37,209 nucleotides of DNA from Bacteroidota bacterium (GCA_024280635.1 JAJRPS010000018.1:1-37209); one strand, 5' to 3'. Numbered from the stretch's first letter, positions 8,075 to 16,268 are shown. Numbers and translations are program-made. The notes: generated by a model not told the origin, from the letters alone.

Positions 8075-8163
8075 CGTGAGTGATAGTAGCGGCATCCTTT
8101 TTTTGTTGCATAAATGCAAAAAAAAAGATATAGCGAATAGCACGAATTTTTTAGGGCACACCC
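8074..8163 (-). repeat. Structured dispersed repeat, copy A (90 bp), 3' of the SDR gene
   Basis: Read on the minus strand, the element starts GGGTGTGCCC, continues to TATTCGCTATATC, then a T-rich stem-loop (nine T, GCAT, loop, ATGC, A-rich arm) and ends GGATGCCGCT followed by ACTATCACTCACGC. The same blocks in the same order form the copy at 21106-21238. It begins 12 nt after the SDR stop, in that gene's sense orientation. The 434 bp between the SDR and ACMSD genes hold this element, a hairpin terminator (8038-8074) and the broken small gene (7797-7969). Confidence 0.8.
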
Positions 8164-8175
8164 AAATTATATTTA

Positions 8176-8958
8176 TTATAAGCTTTTAGTTCTTCCTCCG
8201 TCAACTGGTAAATTAATACCGTTAATATAACTTGCGCTTTCACTGGTTAAAAAAGTAATGGCAGCAGCAGTTTCTTCGGGTTTTGCAAAACGACCTGTAG
8301 GAACAAAACTTTTTAATAGTTTTACTATTTCAGGTTCGCTACAATTGGCTTTAGTTGCTTTAGCTGTTATAATAGCATCCAAACGCGCGGTATTGGTGAA
8401 ACCTGGTAATACATTGTTAACGGTTATGCCATATTGACCTAGCTCACCAGCTAAGGTTTTACTCCAATTTGCTACTGCATTGCGGATGGTGTTACTAACA
8501 CCTAAACCAGGAATGGGCTCTTTTACTGAAGTTGAAATTACATTAATAACACGACCGTACTGCTTTTTTTTCATGAAAGGTAAACAGGCTTGCACCAATA
8601 TTTGATTGCATACAATGTGCATGCTAAAGGCATTGGTAAACTCTTCTACAGAGGCTTCATGTAATAATCCTCCTTTTGGACCTCCGGTGTTGTTTATTAG
8701 AATATGAAACCCTTGGTTTTTACGGATGTAATCCGTTAATTTTTCTTTTAAATTGTCGGGATTGGTAAAATCGGCAACAATGTAATCGTTGTTGCGTTGT
8801 TGCGGTAACTCGGCTAAAACGGCTTTTAGTTTTTCTTCATTACGTGATAATAGGGTTACTCTAACACCTTCATTTGCTAGTGCAATTGCTGTTGCTCTTC
8901 CTATTCCTTGTGTACTACCGCAAACTAATGCGTGTTTGTTGTTTAAATTTAAGTTCAT
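8176..8958 (-). CDS. Short-chain dehydrogenase/reductase-like protein lacking the YxxxK motif
   Basis: A 260-residue SDR fold. The nucleotide-binding glycine motif is CGSTQGIG (about residues 13-20), NNTGG follows near 89-93, and the C-terminus ends in the usual INLPVDGG. The catalytic Ser region is NVISTS (about 139-144), but where classical SDRs have YxxxK, aligned from the conserved KTLAGEL, this protein has S and R (segment VSNTIRNAVANW). From memory, an atypical SDR subgroup related to 3-oxoacyl-ACP reductase shares this loss. It lies between the aldehyde dehydrogenase and ACMSD genes, so a role in 3-hydroxyanthranilate breakdown is plausible; the reaction is unknown. The start ATG at 8958 gives the usual short lead before the Rossmann motif. 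Confidence 0.85.
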   Translation of the reverse strand: MNLNLNNKHALVCGSTQGIGRATAIALANEGVRVTLLSRNEEKLKAVLAELPQQRNNDYIVADFTNPDNLKEKLTDYIRKNQGFHILINNTGGPKGGLLHEASVEEFTNAFSMHIVCNQILVQACLPFMKKKQYGRVINVISTSVKEPIPGLGVSNTIRNAVANWSKTLAGELGQYGITVNNVLPGFTNTARLDAIITAKATKANCSEPEIVKLLKSFVPTGRFAKPEETAAAITFLTSESASYINGINLPVDGGRTKSL

Positions 8959-8973
8959 AAGCCTATTCTTAAA

Positions 8974-8992
8974 TCCTTCTTAGAGTGAAGGA
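8974..8992. repeat. Imperfect inverted repeat upstream of the SDR start
   Basis: TCCTTC (8974-8979) pairs with GAAGGA (8987-8992), 16 nt upstream of the SDR start. It may be a degraded relative of the C/G-rich repeat at 9040-9069, in the opposite orientation. Confidence 0.4.
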
Positions 8993-9039
8993 GATTATTT
9001 TTTTAGTTTTTTATGATTATTTTTATTTCCACCAGCTTA

Positions 9040-9069
9040 CTCCCTTCCTTTGGGAGGGTTGGGGTGGGA
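9040..9069. repeat. C/G-rich hairpin repeat between the aldehyde dehydrogenase and SDR genes
   Basis: CTCCC (9040-9044) pairs with GGGAG (9052-9056), and the strand then continues GGTTGGGGTGGGA. The block is far richer in G+C than its surroundings and adjoins the 3' end of the aldehyde dehydrogenase gene (stop at 9073). Similar CTCCCTTC...GGGAGGG sequences are, as I recall, dispersed in many Bacteroidota genomes; this is unverified. Confidence 0.55.
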
Positions 9070-9072
9070 TTT

Positions 9073-10515
9073 TTAATATTTGATGCACACGTTTTTAGGT
9101 TCGGTAAAAAAGCGAAGGGCTTCAAAACCGCCTTCACGTCCTACGCCAGAATCTTTCATGCCACCAAATGGTGTGCGTAAATCGCGCATTAACCAAGTAT
9201 TTATCCATACAATACCTGCTTCAAGGTATTTTGCTAAATGCATGCTTCGGTTTAGGTTGTTGGTCCAAACGGTACTGGATAGTCCGTAACGTACTCCGTT
9301 TGCTAATTGTAATGCTTCTTCATCGGTATCAAAAGGCATGATGGTAACTACGGGTCCAAAAATTTCTTCTTGGTTTAATCGGCAATTGGAGTTTTTTATT
9401 TCAATGATAGTGGGTTCTAAATAATATCCGTTTTCAAAACCTTTTATGGTAACGTAATTTCCTCCTGCTAAAATAGTACCGCCTTCTTGTTCAGCAATAT
9501 CAATATACGATTTTACTTTTTCTAAATGTGCTTTGGAAACCAATGCGCCTATATTAGTGTCTTCCGCTAAGGGGTTTCCTATTTTTAAGGCTTTTGTTTT
9601 GGCGATAAAATCGGTTTTAAATTTTTCATAGATACTGCGTTCTACAAAAATACGACTTCCGCAGAGGCAAATTTGTCCTTGATTGGCAAAACTAGATTTT
9701 AGGGTTACGGCTAACATTTTATCATAATCACAATCGGCAAAAATTAAATTGGGGTTCTTACCACCCAATTCTAACGACAATTTTTTAAACATGGGAGCGG
9801 CAACTCTTGCAATATGTGCTCCTGTGGTGGTGCCTCCAGTAAATGAAATGGCTTTAATATTTGGATGTGCTACAATAGCTTGTCCTGTGGTGTGTCCTAA
9901 ACCGTGAACGATGTTTAATACGCCTTTTGGCAAACCTGCTTCGTTACAAATTTTGCCTAATAAATAAGCGGTCATTGGTGTAACTTCACTAGGTTTTGCA
10001 ACAACGGTATTACCTGTTACTAATGCGGGTGCAATTTTCCAAGTAAATAAATATAAGGGTAAATTCCAAGGAGAGATGCAACCTACAACACCAATGGGAT
10101 GACGCAAGGTAAAGTTGAAAGCGTTTAAGCCGACACTTTCATGTGCTTCACTTGAAAATTGAGTAATGGCATTGGCGAAAAACTGGAAGTTACTAGACGC
10201 TCTGGGTATGTCAATTGTTTTGGCTAAGGATAACGGTTTTCCGTTGTCAATGCTTTCTGCAAGTGCGAGTTTATCTAATTTTTCTTCAATTAACTGTGCA
10301 ATTTTACTGATTATTTTACTGCGCTCGTCAATAGTAGTGTTGCTCCACGTTTTAAATGCTTTTGCAGCTGATTGATAGGCAATTTCTACATCTTCTTGAG
10401 TAGAGTTGGGTATTTGGCTATAAACTTCACCTGTTGAGGGGTTGTAATTGTCCATCCACCCGTTTTGAATGGGGTTTTCAAACGCTCCGTTGATGTAATT
10501 TTGTATTTTTTTCAT
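9073..10515 (-). CDS. Aldehyde dehydrogenase, probable 2-aminomuconate semialdehyde dehydrogenase
   Basis: A 480-residue NAD(P)-dependent aldehyde dehydrogenase. Visible landmarks are the cofactor/active-site core CISPWNLPLY (about 144-153), the AKPSE segment (about 173-177), SFTGGTTTG (about 224-232), the catalytic Glu in LELGGKNPN (about 248-256), the catalytic Cys in QICLCGSR (about 281-288) and EEIFGPV (about 384-390). Next to kynureninase, a RidA-type deaminase and an ACMSD-like enzyme, the likely substrate is 2-aminomuconate semialdehyde, oxidised to 2-aminomuconate. ALDH8-type 2-hydroxymuconate semialdehyde dehydrogenases are close relatives and cannot be excluded. The fold call is certain; substrate confidence is about 0.75. 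Confidence 0.93.
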   Translation of the reverse strand: MKKIQNYINGAFENPIQNGWMDNYNPSTGEVYSQIPNSTQEDVEIAYQSAAKAFKTWSNTTIDERSKIISKIAQLIEEKLDKLALAESIDNGKPLSLAKTIDIPRASSNFQFFANAITQFSSEAHESVGLNAFNFTLRHPIGVVGCISPWNLPLYLFTWKIAPALVTGNTVVAKPSEVTPMTAYLLGKICNEAGLPKGVLNIVHGLGHTTGQAIVAHPNIKAISFTGGTTTGAHIARVAAPMFKKLSLELGGKNPNLIFADCDYDKMLAVTLKSSFANQGQICLCGSRIFVERSIYEKFKTDFIAKTKALKIGNPLAEDTNIGALVSKAHLEKVKSYIDIAEQEGGTILAGGNYVTIKGFENGYYLEPTIIEIKNSNCRLNQEEIFGPVVTIMPFDTDEEALQLANGVRYGLSSTVWTNNLNRSMHLAKYLEAGIVWINTWLMRDLRTPFGGMKDSGVGREGGFEALRFFTEPKNVCIKY

Positions 10516-10561
10516 AGATTGAGAAATGTTTTAAAAATCGGCGAGGTTTAGTTTTGTGAAT

Positions 10562-10774
10562 TCATACTTGATTTTTAGGACCTAAATAGGCAAAATATAT
10601 AGTAACAAAAGGAATGATTATGGAGGCAATAAAGTAATTTTGATTAAAAAAATAAAATACAGCAGTTGCGCAAATTGCATAAAAAAACATAAAGAATAAA
10701 AAAGTAAAAATAAATGCATTTCTTTCTCTTTTATTACTAAGGTTAACTGCTGTTTTATATAATTTTAATTTCAT
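10562..10774 (-). CDS. Small two-helix membrane protein in the kynurenine cluster
   Basis: A 70-residue protein with a basic N-terminus (NLSNKRERN) and two hydrophobic stretches, at about residues 21-43 and 48-64, separated by a short NQNY turn. I do not recognise a family. It lies between the RidA-type gene and the aldehyde dehydrogenase, with gaps of 27 and 46 nt, all on the minus strand, so it is probably cotranscribed. The hydrophobic pattern, the operon position and the lack of any overlapping gene favour a real gene. A role in pathway transport or membrane anchoring would be speculation. Confidence 0.65.
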   Translation of the reverse strand: MKLKLYKTAVNLSNKRERNAFIFTFLFFMFFYAICATAVFYFFNQNYFIASIIIPFVTIYFAYLGPKNQV

Positions 10775-10801
10775 TTTTAATGATGTTTAAATTGACAATC
10801 T

Positions 10802-11215
10802 TTATAGTTTTTTATACGCAATTACCTTAATTTCAATTAGTAAATGTGGATGCGGTAATTGATGTACGGCAACGGTTGTGCGTGTAGGTCCGTCATAATC
10901 AAAATACTGTGCGTATACATCATTATACCCTCCAAAATCGTTCATGTTTACTAAAAATGTAGACACATCTACAATGTCTTTTAAGCTGGCTCCTTCTTCT
11001 TTTAAAATATCGTTGATGTTTTCTAAAACAGCTTTTGTTTGTGCTTTAATATCGAGTTTGGTAGTTCCAAATTCATCTACTTCAACACCTTCAAAAGTAT
11101 TGTCAGTTTTGCGTGAGCTGGTTCCTGAAACAAAAATAAAATCGCCTACACGTTTTACATGTGGGAATTTACCTCTTGGTGTTGCTTTATGTTGTATTAA
11201 TTTTCCTTTGTTCAT
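10802..11215 (-). CDS. RidA/YjgF-family protein, candidate 2-aminomuconate deaminase
   Basis: A 137-residue RidA (Rid/YjgF/UK114) protein. The conserved Arg is in GPTRTTVAV (about residues 109-117) and the C-terminal Glu in LIEIKVIAY (about 126-134). RidA proteins deaminate reactive enamines or imines. In 3-hydroxyanthranilate degradation clusters a RidA-family member is the 2-aminomuconate deaminase, giving 4-oxalocrotonate, and this gene lies between kynureninase and the semialdehyde dehydrogenase. The family is certain; the specific activity is inferred from context. The ATG at 11215 gives the expected start length. Confidence 0.85.
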   Translation of the reverse strand: MNKGKLIQHKATPRGKFPHVKRVGDFIFVSGTSSRKTDNTFEGVEVDEFGTTKLDIKAQTKAVLENINDILKEEGASLKDIVDVSTFLVNMNDFGGYNDVYAQYFDYDGPTRTTVAVHQLPHPHLLIEIKVIAYKKL

Positions 11216-11285
11216 ATTGTAGATTATAAGTGTAAAATAAAAAAGTACTTTTATATTTAATTTTTTTCGATTTAGTGTTTTGTAT

Positions 11286-12551
11286 TTAACACACCAATTC
11301 TTTTAATTTTTCTACCATTAAATATACGTCTTGAAAACTGTTGTATAAAGGTACGGGTGCACAACGAATTACATCTGGTTCTCGCCAATCGGTAATAATA
11401 TGTGCTTCGGTTAATTTTGTATGTAAATTTTTATCGGCATTTTTTACTTGTATGGATAATTGACAACCACGCTCTTTTGGGTTGGTAGGTGTAATTATTT
11501 TAATAGCATCACTATCAATTGTATTCAATAGAAATTCAAAATAACCCGTTAGTAATTCTGATTTTTCTCTAAGGGCATCCATGCCTACTTCGGCAAACAT
11601 ATCTAAAGATGCTTTTATGGCCGCCATAGATAAAATAGGAGGGTTGCTCAATTGATATCCTTCTGCACCTGCCATAACATCAAAATCTTGACGCATGTTA
11701 AAACGAGTACTTTTGTTATGACTCCACCAACCTGCAAAGCGATTTAAATCTTTATTATGTGCGTGCTTTTCATGAACAAATAATCCGCCTAAACTTCCTG
11801 GTCCTGAATTTAAGTATTTGTAGGTACACCAAGCAGCAAAATCAACACCACTATTGTGTAGTTCTGGTTTTATATTTCCAACACCATGAGCTAAATCAAT
11901 ACCTACCATACAGTTTTTAGCATGACCAATTTCGGCAATGCGTTTTAAATTTAATGATTGTCCTGTATAATAGTTTACGCCACCAATTAGCAATAAAGCA
12001 ATTTCATCTCCTTGATCATCCAGGATGGTTTCTAAATCTTCTATATTTAATAAATCTTCTCCTTTACGAGGCTTCCATTCTATTAAACCTTTATTGACAT
12101 CAAAGCCATGAAATTTTAATTGTGACTGTACAGCATATCTATCCGAAGGGAAGGCATCACTTTCAATAACAATTTTGTATTTTGTTTTTGTAGGTTGGTA
12201 AAAAGATACCATTAATAAATGTAAATTGGTAGTTAAAGTGTTCATAATTACCACTTCAATAGGTTTTGCACCTACAATTGTTGCCATGTTTTGGGTTAGG
12301 AACTCATGATACGGCATCCATGGGTTTTTAGCTTCAAAATGACCTTCTACTCCAAAATTAGCCCAATCTTTCAATTCTTGATTGATGTATTCTTGAGTAG
12401 CTTTTGGTTGTAGCCCTAATGAGTTACCGGTAAAGTATAACCAATTATTTCCGTCTTTGTCTTTAGGGATATGAAATTGATCTTGGTATGCTTTTAAAGG
12501 GTCTTTTGTATCTAATTCCTTAGCAAAAGTTAGTGTATTTTGATATGTCAT
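11286..12551 (-). CDS. kynU: Kynureninase
   Basis: A PLP-dependent fold-type I hydrolase that cleaves kynurenine or 3-hydroxykynurenine to (3-hydroxy)anthranilate and alanine. With the ATG at 12551 the protein is 421 residues, the usual length. Signatures: [11 protein letters not shown] (about 39-49), the PLP-site region [12 protein letters not shown] (about 216-227) and [13 protein letters not shown], holding the Schiff-base Lys (about 240-252). An in-frame TTG at 12596 is rejected as the start because the -7 box at 12575-12582 lies downstream of it. This is the first gene of the minus-strand cluster. With ACMSD and AMSDH downstream, 3-hydroxykynurenine is the likelier physiological substrate. 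Confidence 0.95.
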   Translation of the reverse strand: MTYQNTLTFAKELDTKDPLKAYQDQFHIPKDKDGNNWLYFTGNSLGLQPKATQEYINQELKDWANFGVEGHFEAKNPWMPYHEFLTQNMATIVGAKPIEVVIMNTLTTNLHLLMVSFYQPTKTKYKIVIESDAFPSDRYAVQSQLKFHGFDVNKGLIEWKPRKGEDLLNIEDLETILDDQGDEIALLLIGGVNYYTGQSLNLKRIAEIGHAKNCMVGIDLAHGVGNIKPELHNSGVDFAAWCTYKYLNSGPGSLGGLFVHEKHAHNKDLNRFAGWWSHNKSTRFNMRQDFDVMAGAEGYQLSNPPILSMAAIKASLDMFAEVGMDALREKSELLTGYFEFLLNTIDSDAIKIITPTNPKERGCQLSIQVKNADKNLHTKLTEAHIITDWREPDVIRCAPVPLYNSFQDVYLMVEKLKELVC

Positions 12552-12574
12552 TATGTGTCGTTTTCTAATGTTTT

Positions 12575-12582
12575 CAAAGATA
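12575..12582 (-). promoter_or_regulatory. -7 element of the kynU promoter
   Basis: CAAAGATA on the plus strand reads TATCTTTG on the minus strand, ending 23 nt before the kynU ATG. It decides the start codon, because the longer TTG-initiated reading frame would begin upstream of it. Confidence 0.6.
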
Positions 12583-12594
12583 GGATAAAAAAAC

Positions 12595-12630
12595 AAAAAA
12601 CCGAAAGCATTTTTTTTAGCTTTCGGTTTT
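12595..12630 (-). terminator. Terminator after msrA, just upstream of the kynU promoter
   Basis: AAAACCGAAAGC (12597-12608) pairs with GCTTTCGGTTTT (12619-12630) around an A/T-rich loop. On the minus strand the stem is followed by a long T-rich tract. It separates the msrA transcript from kynU. Confidence 0.85.
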
Positions 12631-12661
12631 ATAAAATAGTGTAAATTATTTTGAGTAATTG

Positions 12662-13294
12662 CTATTTTAATTTTTGTTTAAGATTTAACGGACATGTTTT
12701 TTTAAACCTGTTTAAACGAGGTAATGAAACACCTTTTACATAAGGTTGATTGGGGTGTAGTTTCACATAGTTTTGATGATATGCCTCTGCCTCCCAAAAA
12801 CCTTTAAATTTTTGAATTTCGGCAGCTATTGGTGCGTTTATGTTTTTTGATAAGGCATCTTTTTTAGTGAGCATAATTTCTCTTTCGGTTTCATTTTGGT
12901 AAAAGAGTATAGAACGGTATTGTGAACCCTTATCATTGCCTTGACCGTTTACTTGTGTGGGGTCTTGTGATGCAAAATAGACGTCAATCAAATCTGAAAA
13001 ACTTATTTTTTTAGGATTGTAAATTACCTTTATCGCTTCAGCGTGTCCTGTTGTCCCAGTGTTGCTACTTTCATAAGTGGGGTTTTGCGTATGACCACCC
13101 GCGTAACCACTTACAACATTTGTTACGCCATCTAAACTTTCATAAATAGCTTCTACGCACCAAAAACATCCGCTAGCAAAATAGGCGGTTTTTAAATTTT
13201 GATTTTGAGTATTTTCCATTGTTTGTTGTGATGTGGTATTACTACAAGAAATAATAATTGCAAAAATAAATAAAAATGTAAAAAAAGTTTTCAT
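12662..13294 (-). CDS. msrA: Peptide methionine-S-sulfoxide reductase, lipoprotein form
   Basis: MsrA reduces methionine-S-sulfoxide in proteins. The 210-residue protein has a lipoprotein signal (IFAIIISCSN, Cys at about residue 17), so this version acts in the cell envelope. The active site is ASGCFWCVEAIY (about 40-51), with the nucleophilic Cys in GCFWC, followed by VSGYAGGHTQNPTY (about 61-74) and TGHAEAIKV (about 82-90). A YHQNY segment (about 172-176) follows near the C-terminus. It starts 34 nt after the stop of the unknown lipoprotein gene, suggesting cotranscription, and ends at a terminator. Confidence 0.95.
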   Translation of the reverse strand: MKTFFTFLFIFAIIISCSNTTSQQTMENTQNQNLKTAYFASGCFWCVEAIYESLDGVTNVVSGYAGGHTQNPTYESSNTGTTGHAEAIKVIYNPKKISFSDLIDVYFASQDPTQVNGQGNDKGSQYRSILFYQNETEREIMLTKKDALSKNINAPIAAEIQKFKGFWEAEAYHQNYVKLHPNQPYVKGVSLPRLNRFKKTCPLNLKQKLK

Positions 13295-13328
13295 TGTTTT
13301 CGTTTTTGCAATTATTATTGCGTTGTAA

Positions 13329-13868
13329 TTACATCCAATCTAACTGTATGTTTTTAATTTTTGCGGTACCAGGAATACTTGCAACTTCTATTTTAGTATC
13401 AAAATCAAACCAATATTCGCTAGGTAATTCTTTTATATCGATAGTAATATAAAAATCTTGATCTTTAAAATCGATGATAATATTGTTTAGCATTCGGTCA
13501 ATTTTAGAAACGGTATAATGCGCTCTAAAATCTTTAAAAGTATTATTAAGTCCAACACCCCCTTTGGTTTGATAACGGTTATCATGTAGGGTAATAATGC
13601 TAATGGTTTTATTATCGTTTGGTGATAAAGAAAGTAAGTGTTTGCCTCCTTTTTCATAAATTTCAATATCGTTAATATTACCAGTAAATTCATCATCAGT
13701 TACGGGTTTTACAATAGAATCTTTTGCAAAAACCGAGTCAATTTGTGTTAAGGTAAAACCTTTTTTTAAATTTCCAACTTTACCATTTTCTAGTAAAAAC
13801 GGATTTTCTTTTTTTGTGCATTGTAACAATGCAAAGGATGCGATTGTGATTATAATTATTTTTTTCAT
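13329..13868 (-). CDS. Lipoprotein of unknown function
   Basis: A 179-residue protein with a clear lipoprotein signal: MKKIIIITIASFALLQCTKK, lipobox Cys at residue 17. The mature part is mostly beta-like, charged and Phe-poor, with no motif I recognise. The early segment NLKKGFTLTQIDSVF resembles repeats seen in small outer-membrane lipoproteins, but this is weak. It precedes the MsrA lipoprotein by 34 nt on the same strand, so both may belong to an envelope-repair transcript. Confidence 0.75.
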   Translation of the reverse strand: MKKIIIITIASFALLQCTKKENPFLLENGKVGNLKKGFTLTQIDSVFAKDSIVKPVTDDEFTGNINDIEIYEKGGKHLLSLSPNDNKTISIITLHDNRYQTKGGVGLNNTFKDFRAHYTVSKIDRMLNNIIIDFKDQDFYITIDIKELPSEYWFDFDTKIEVASIPGTAKIKNIQLDWM

Positions 13869-13971
13869 ATTTATTATCCCGATAAGGCGGGTAGCTTTTT
13901 TAATTAAACGAGTTTTTTGGGTTGATGTTTTAATATCAACATTTTATGCAAAATATTATTCGTTTTATAGT

Positions 13972-15486
13972 CTATAAAAATTTCTTTAAAATACCCAAAG
14001 CACTACGGATAAAAGTGGCGCTGGTGAGTACTTTAATTACAGGGTTTTGGCGCGTACTGCGCCTTCTTGAAGTTGCTCGTTTGCTTTTTGCTTTTGCTTT
14101 GCGTTCTGCCGCTTCTTCTTTGTCTTCTTTGATATCTTTTATTTTATCTTCTAAAATTTCATAAGCACTTTCACGGTCAATATTTTCTTCGTATTTCCCT
14201 ACTAATTCAGATGCGTCAATGACTTCTTTTAATTCTTTATCAGTTAAAATATCCATTCTACTCATAGGAGCTCGCATCATCGTCGCGGCAAGAGGAGTAG
14301 GACGGCCTTTTTCATCTAAGGCAGAAACCAACGCTTCTCCAATACCTAATGATGTTAATACTTCTGCGGTATCGTAATAATCGGTGTCAGGGTAATTTTG
14401 GGCGGTCAATTTTATTGCTTTTCTATCTTTTGCAGTAAACGCACGTAAGGCATGCTGAATTTTTAATCCTAACTGACTTAAAATTCCTTCTGGTACATCC
14501 GTAGGATTTTGTGTTACAAAATACAAGCCAATACCTTTGGATCGGATTAGTTTTACAATGCTTTCAAGTTGTTCTAATAAGGGTTTTGAAGCATTTTTGA
14601 AAATCAAATGCGCTTCGTCAATAAATAAAATGAGCTCTGGTTGATCAGAATCTCCTTGCTCTGGAAACGTTTCATAAATTTCGGCTAATAGGCTTAGCAT
14701 AAAGGTGGAAAATAACTTCGGACGATCTTGAATATCTGTTAAACGTAAAATATTGATATATCCTTTTCCTTCTTCATTAATTCTTGTTAAATCGTTTACG
14801 TCAAAAGATTTTTCTCCAAAGAATAAATCACCACCTTGTTGTTCAATTTCTATAATTTTACGCAAAATAGAACCAGTTGATGCGGTAGAAATGCGTCCGT
14901 ATTCTTCTTGAAATTCTTGTTTTCCTTCGCCAGTTGCAAATTGCAATACTTTTTTGAAATCTTTTAAGTCTAAAAGTCCCAATTGATTGTCATCACAATA
15001 TTTAAAAATAACGGAAACAATACCAGATTGTGTGTTGGTTAAGTCTAAAATTCGGGATAATAATACAGGTCCAAACTCCGATACCGTAGCCCGCATGCGC
15101 ACACCTTTTTGTTCCGACAAGGTTAATATTTCTATCGGAAACTTTTTAGCGTTAAATGGGATTCCAATTTTTTTATGGCGTTCATCAATTTTTGAATGAC
15201 CAGGACTGGATTGTGCCAAACCAGATAAATCACCTTTCATGTCCATTAATAAAACAGGAATTCCTTTTTCAGATAAGTTTTCAGCTAAAACTTGTAATGT
15301 TTTGGTTTTACCGGTACCGGTAGCACCTGCAATTAATCCATGTCTATTTAAGGTTTTTAAAGGGATTTTAACCAATGCATTGGTTAGTGTTTCACCATCT
15401 AACATAGCGGCTCCAACGGTTATTGAATCTCCTTTTGTAGTGTACCCTGAATTTATATGGTCGAAAAAAATGTCTTTTGTACTCAT
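13972..15486 (-). CDS. HerA-like ATPase with DUF853 domain (YjgR family)
   Basis: A 504-residue RecA-fold ATPase. Walker A is GATGTGKTKTL (about residues 53-63). MDMKGDLSGL follows (about 82-91), and Walker B with the catalytic Glu is LILFIDEAHLIF (about 286-297). The Gln/Arg-bearing segment YFVTQNPTDVP (about 322-332) and the basic C-terminal tail (KAKSKRATSRRRS) complete it. This fits the DUF853 / YjgR group related to HerA helicases; the biological role of the group is not established. The start ATG at 15486 is backed by the conserved opening. The 100 nt upstream separate it from divergent queE. Confidence 0.92.
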   Translation of the reverse strand: MSTKDIFFDHINSGYTTKGDSITVGAAMLDGETLTNALVKIPLKTLNRHGLIAGATGTGKTKTLQVLAENLSEKGIPVLLMDMKGDLSGLAQSSPGHSKIDERHKKIGIPFNAKKFPIEILTLSEQKGVRMRATVSEFGPVLLSRILDLTNTQSGIVSVIFKYCDDNQLGLLDLKDFKKVLQFATGEGKQEFQEEYGRISTASTGSILRKIIEIEQQGGDLFFGEKSFDVNDLTRINEEGKGYINILRLTDIQDRPKLFSTFMLSLLAEIYETFPEQGDSDQPELILFIDEAHLIFKNASKPLLEQLESIVKLIRSKGIGLYFVTQNPTDVPEGILSQLGLKIQHALRAFTAKDRKAIKLTAQNYPDTDYYDTAEVLTSLGIGEALVSALDEKGRPTPLAATMMRAPMSRMDILTDKELKEVIDASELVGKYEENIDRESAYEILEDKIKDIKEDKEEAAERKAKAKSKRATSRRRSTRQNPVIKVLTSATFIRSALGILKKFL

Positions 15487-15570
15487 CTGTGGTTTTAAAT
15501 TTTGATAAAAATACTATTTATGTCAATAACTAAAAAATTAAAAGTATCTGAATTAATCATTATGAAACAT

Positions 15571-15578
15571 TATCTTTG
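15571..15578 (+). promoter_or_regulatory. -7 element of the queE promoter, very close to the start
   Basis: An exact TATCTTTG ends only 9 nt before the ATG at 15588. The transcription start would fall within a few bases of the ATG, giving almost no leader and no room for a ribosome binding site. Confidence 0.5.
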
Positions 15579-15587
15579 CATATAATT

Positions 15588-16217
15588 ATGCAAAAAGAAA
15601 TTCAAGAATTAGTAAATATAGGAGAAATGCTTCCGTTAATGGAAGAATTTTATACCATTCAGGGTGAAGGATATTATAAGGGCACCGCTGCTTATTTTAT
15701 ACGTATTGGAGGCTGTGATGTAGGTTGCCATTGGTGTGATGTAAAGGAAAGTTGGGACGCTAGCTTGCATCCGCCAACACGTACGATGCAAATAGCGGAG
15801 AGCGCTTTAAAATACTCTAATACAGTTGTGGTAACAGGAGGGGAACCATTAATGTGGAATATGAAACCGCTTACTACGGCGCTAAAAAATAACGGCGCTA
15901 AAACACATATTGAAACTTCTGGAGCATACAAATTATCGGGTGATTGGGATTGGATTTGCCTATCGCCTAAAAAAACAAAATTACCGTTGCAAGAGGTGTG
16001 TGATGCTGCTCATGAGTTGAAAATGATTATTTTTAATAAAAATGATTTTCAATTTGCAGAAGAACAGGCTAAACGTGTAGGTAAGGATTGTATGCTTTTC
16101 ATACAGCCCGAATGGAGTAAGCGTGATGAAATGATACCGCTAATGGTTGATTATGTGATGAAAAATCCAAAATGGAAAATGTCATTACAAACTCATAAAT
16201 ACATGAACATACCATAA
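15588..16217 (+). CDS. queE: 7-carboxy-7-deazaguanine synthase (radical SAM)
   Basis: QueE converts 6-carboxytetrahydropterin to 7-carboxy-7-deazaguanine in queuosine precursor synthesis, using a 4Fe-4S cluster and SAM. With the ATG at 15588 the protein is 209 residues. MEEFYTIQGEGYY (about 18-30) is the family N-terminal signature. The cluster ligands are in GGCDVGCHWCD (about 42-52, CxxxCxxC). VVTGGEPLMW (about 84-93) is the SAM-contacting GGE motif. A TTG at 15576 would add four residues but lies within the -7 element, so it is rejected. The pathway partner queA is at 2818. Confidence 0.95.
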   Translation: MQKEIQELVNIGEMLPLMEEFYTIQGEGYYKGTAAYFIRIGGCDVGCHWCDVKESWDASLHPPTRTMQIAESALKYSNTVVVTGGEPLMWNMKPLTTALKNNGAKTHIETSGAYKLSGDWDWICLSPKKTKLPLQEVCDAAHELKMIIFNKNDFQFAEEQAKRVGKDCMLFIQPEWSKRDEMIPLMVDYVMKNPKWKMSLQTHKYMNIP

Positions 16218-16268
16218 AATGGTTTGGTTTTTGTTACTATAAAAATGAATTCAAAAAAAATGATAAAT

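Noticed and set aside
12552-12596. Longer kynureninase starting at TTG 12596
   Set aside because: The extra 15 residues lie across and upstream of the -7 promoter box, and the family start fits the ATG at 12551.
13870-13971. Intergenic CCCGATAAGGCGGG and GTTGATGTTTTAATATCAAC as terminators
   Set aside because: Short stems with no clear T-run on the needed strand; too weak to list as terminators.
16224-16268. Longer DUF2059 protein from TTG 16224
   Set aside because: It would place 15 residues before a clean signal peptide that starts at ATG 16269.
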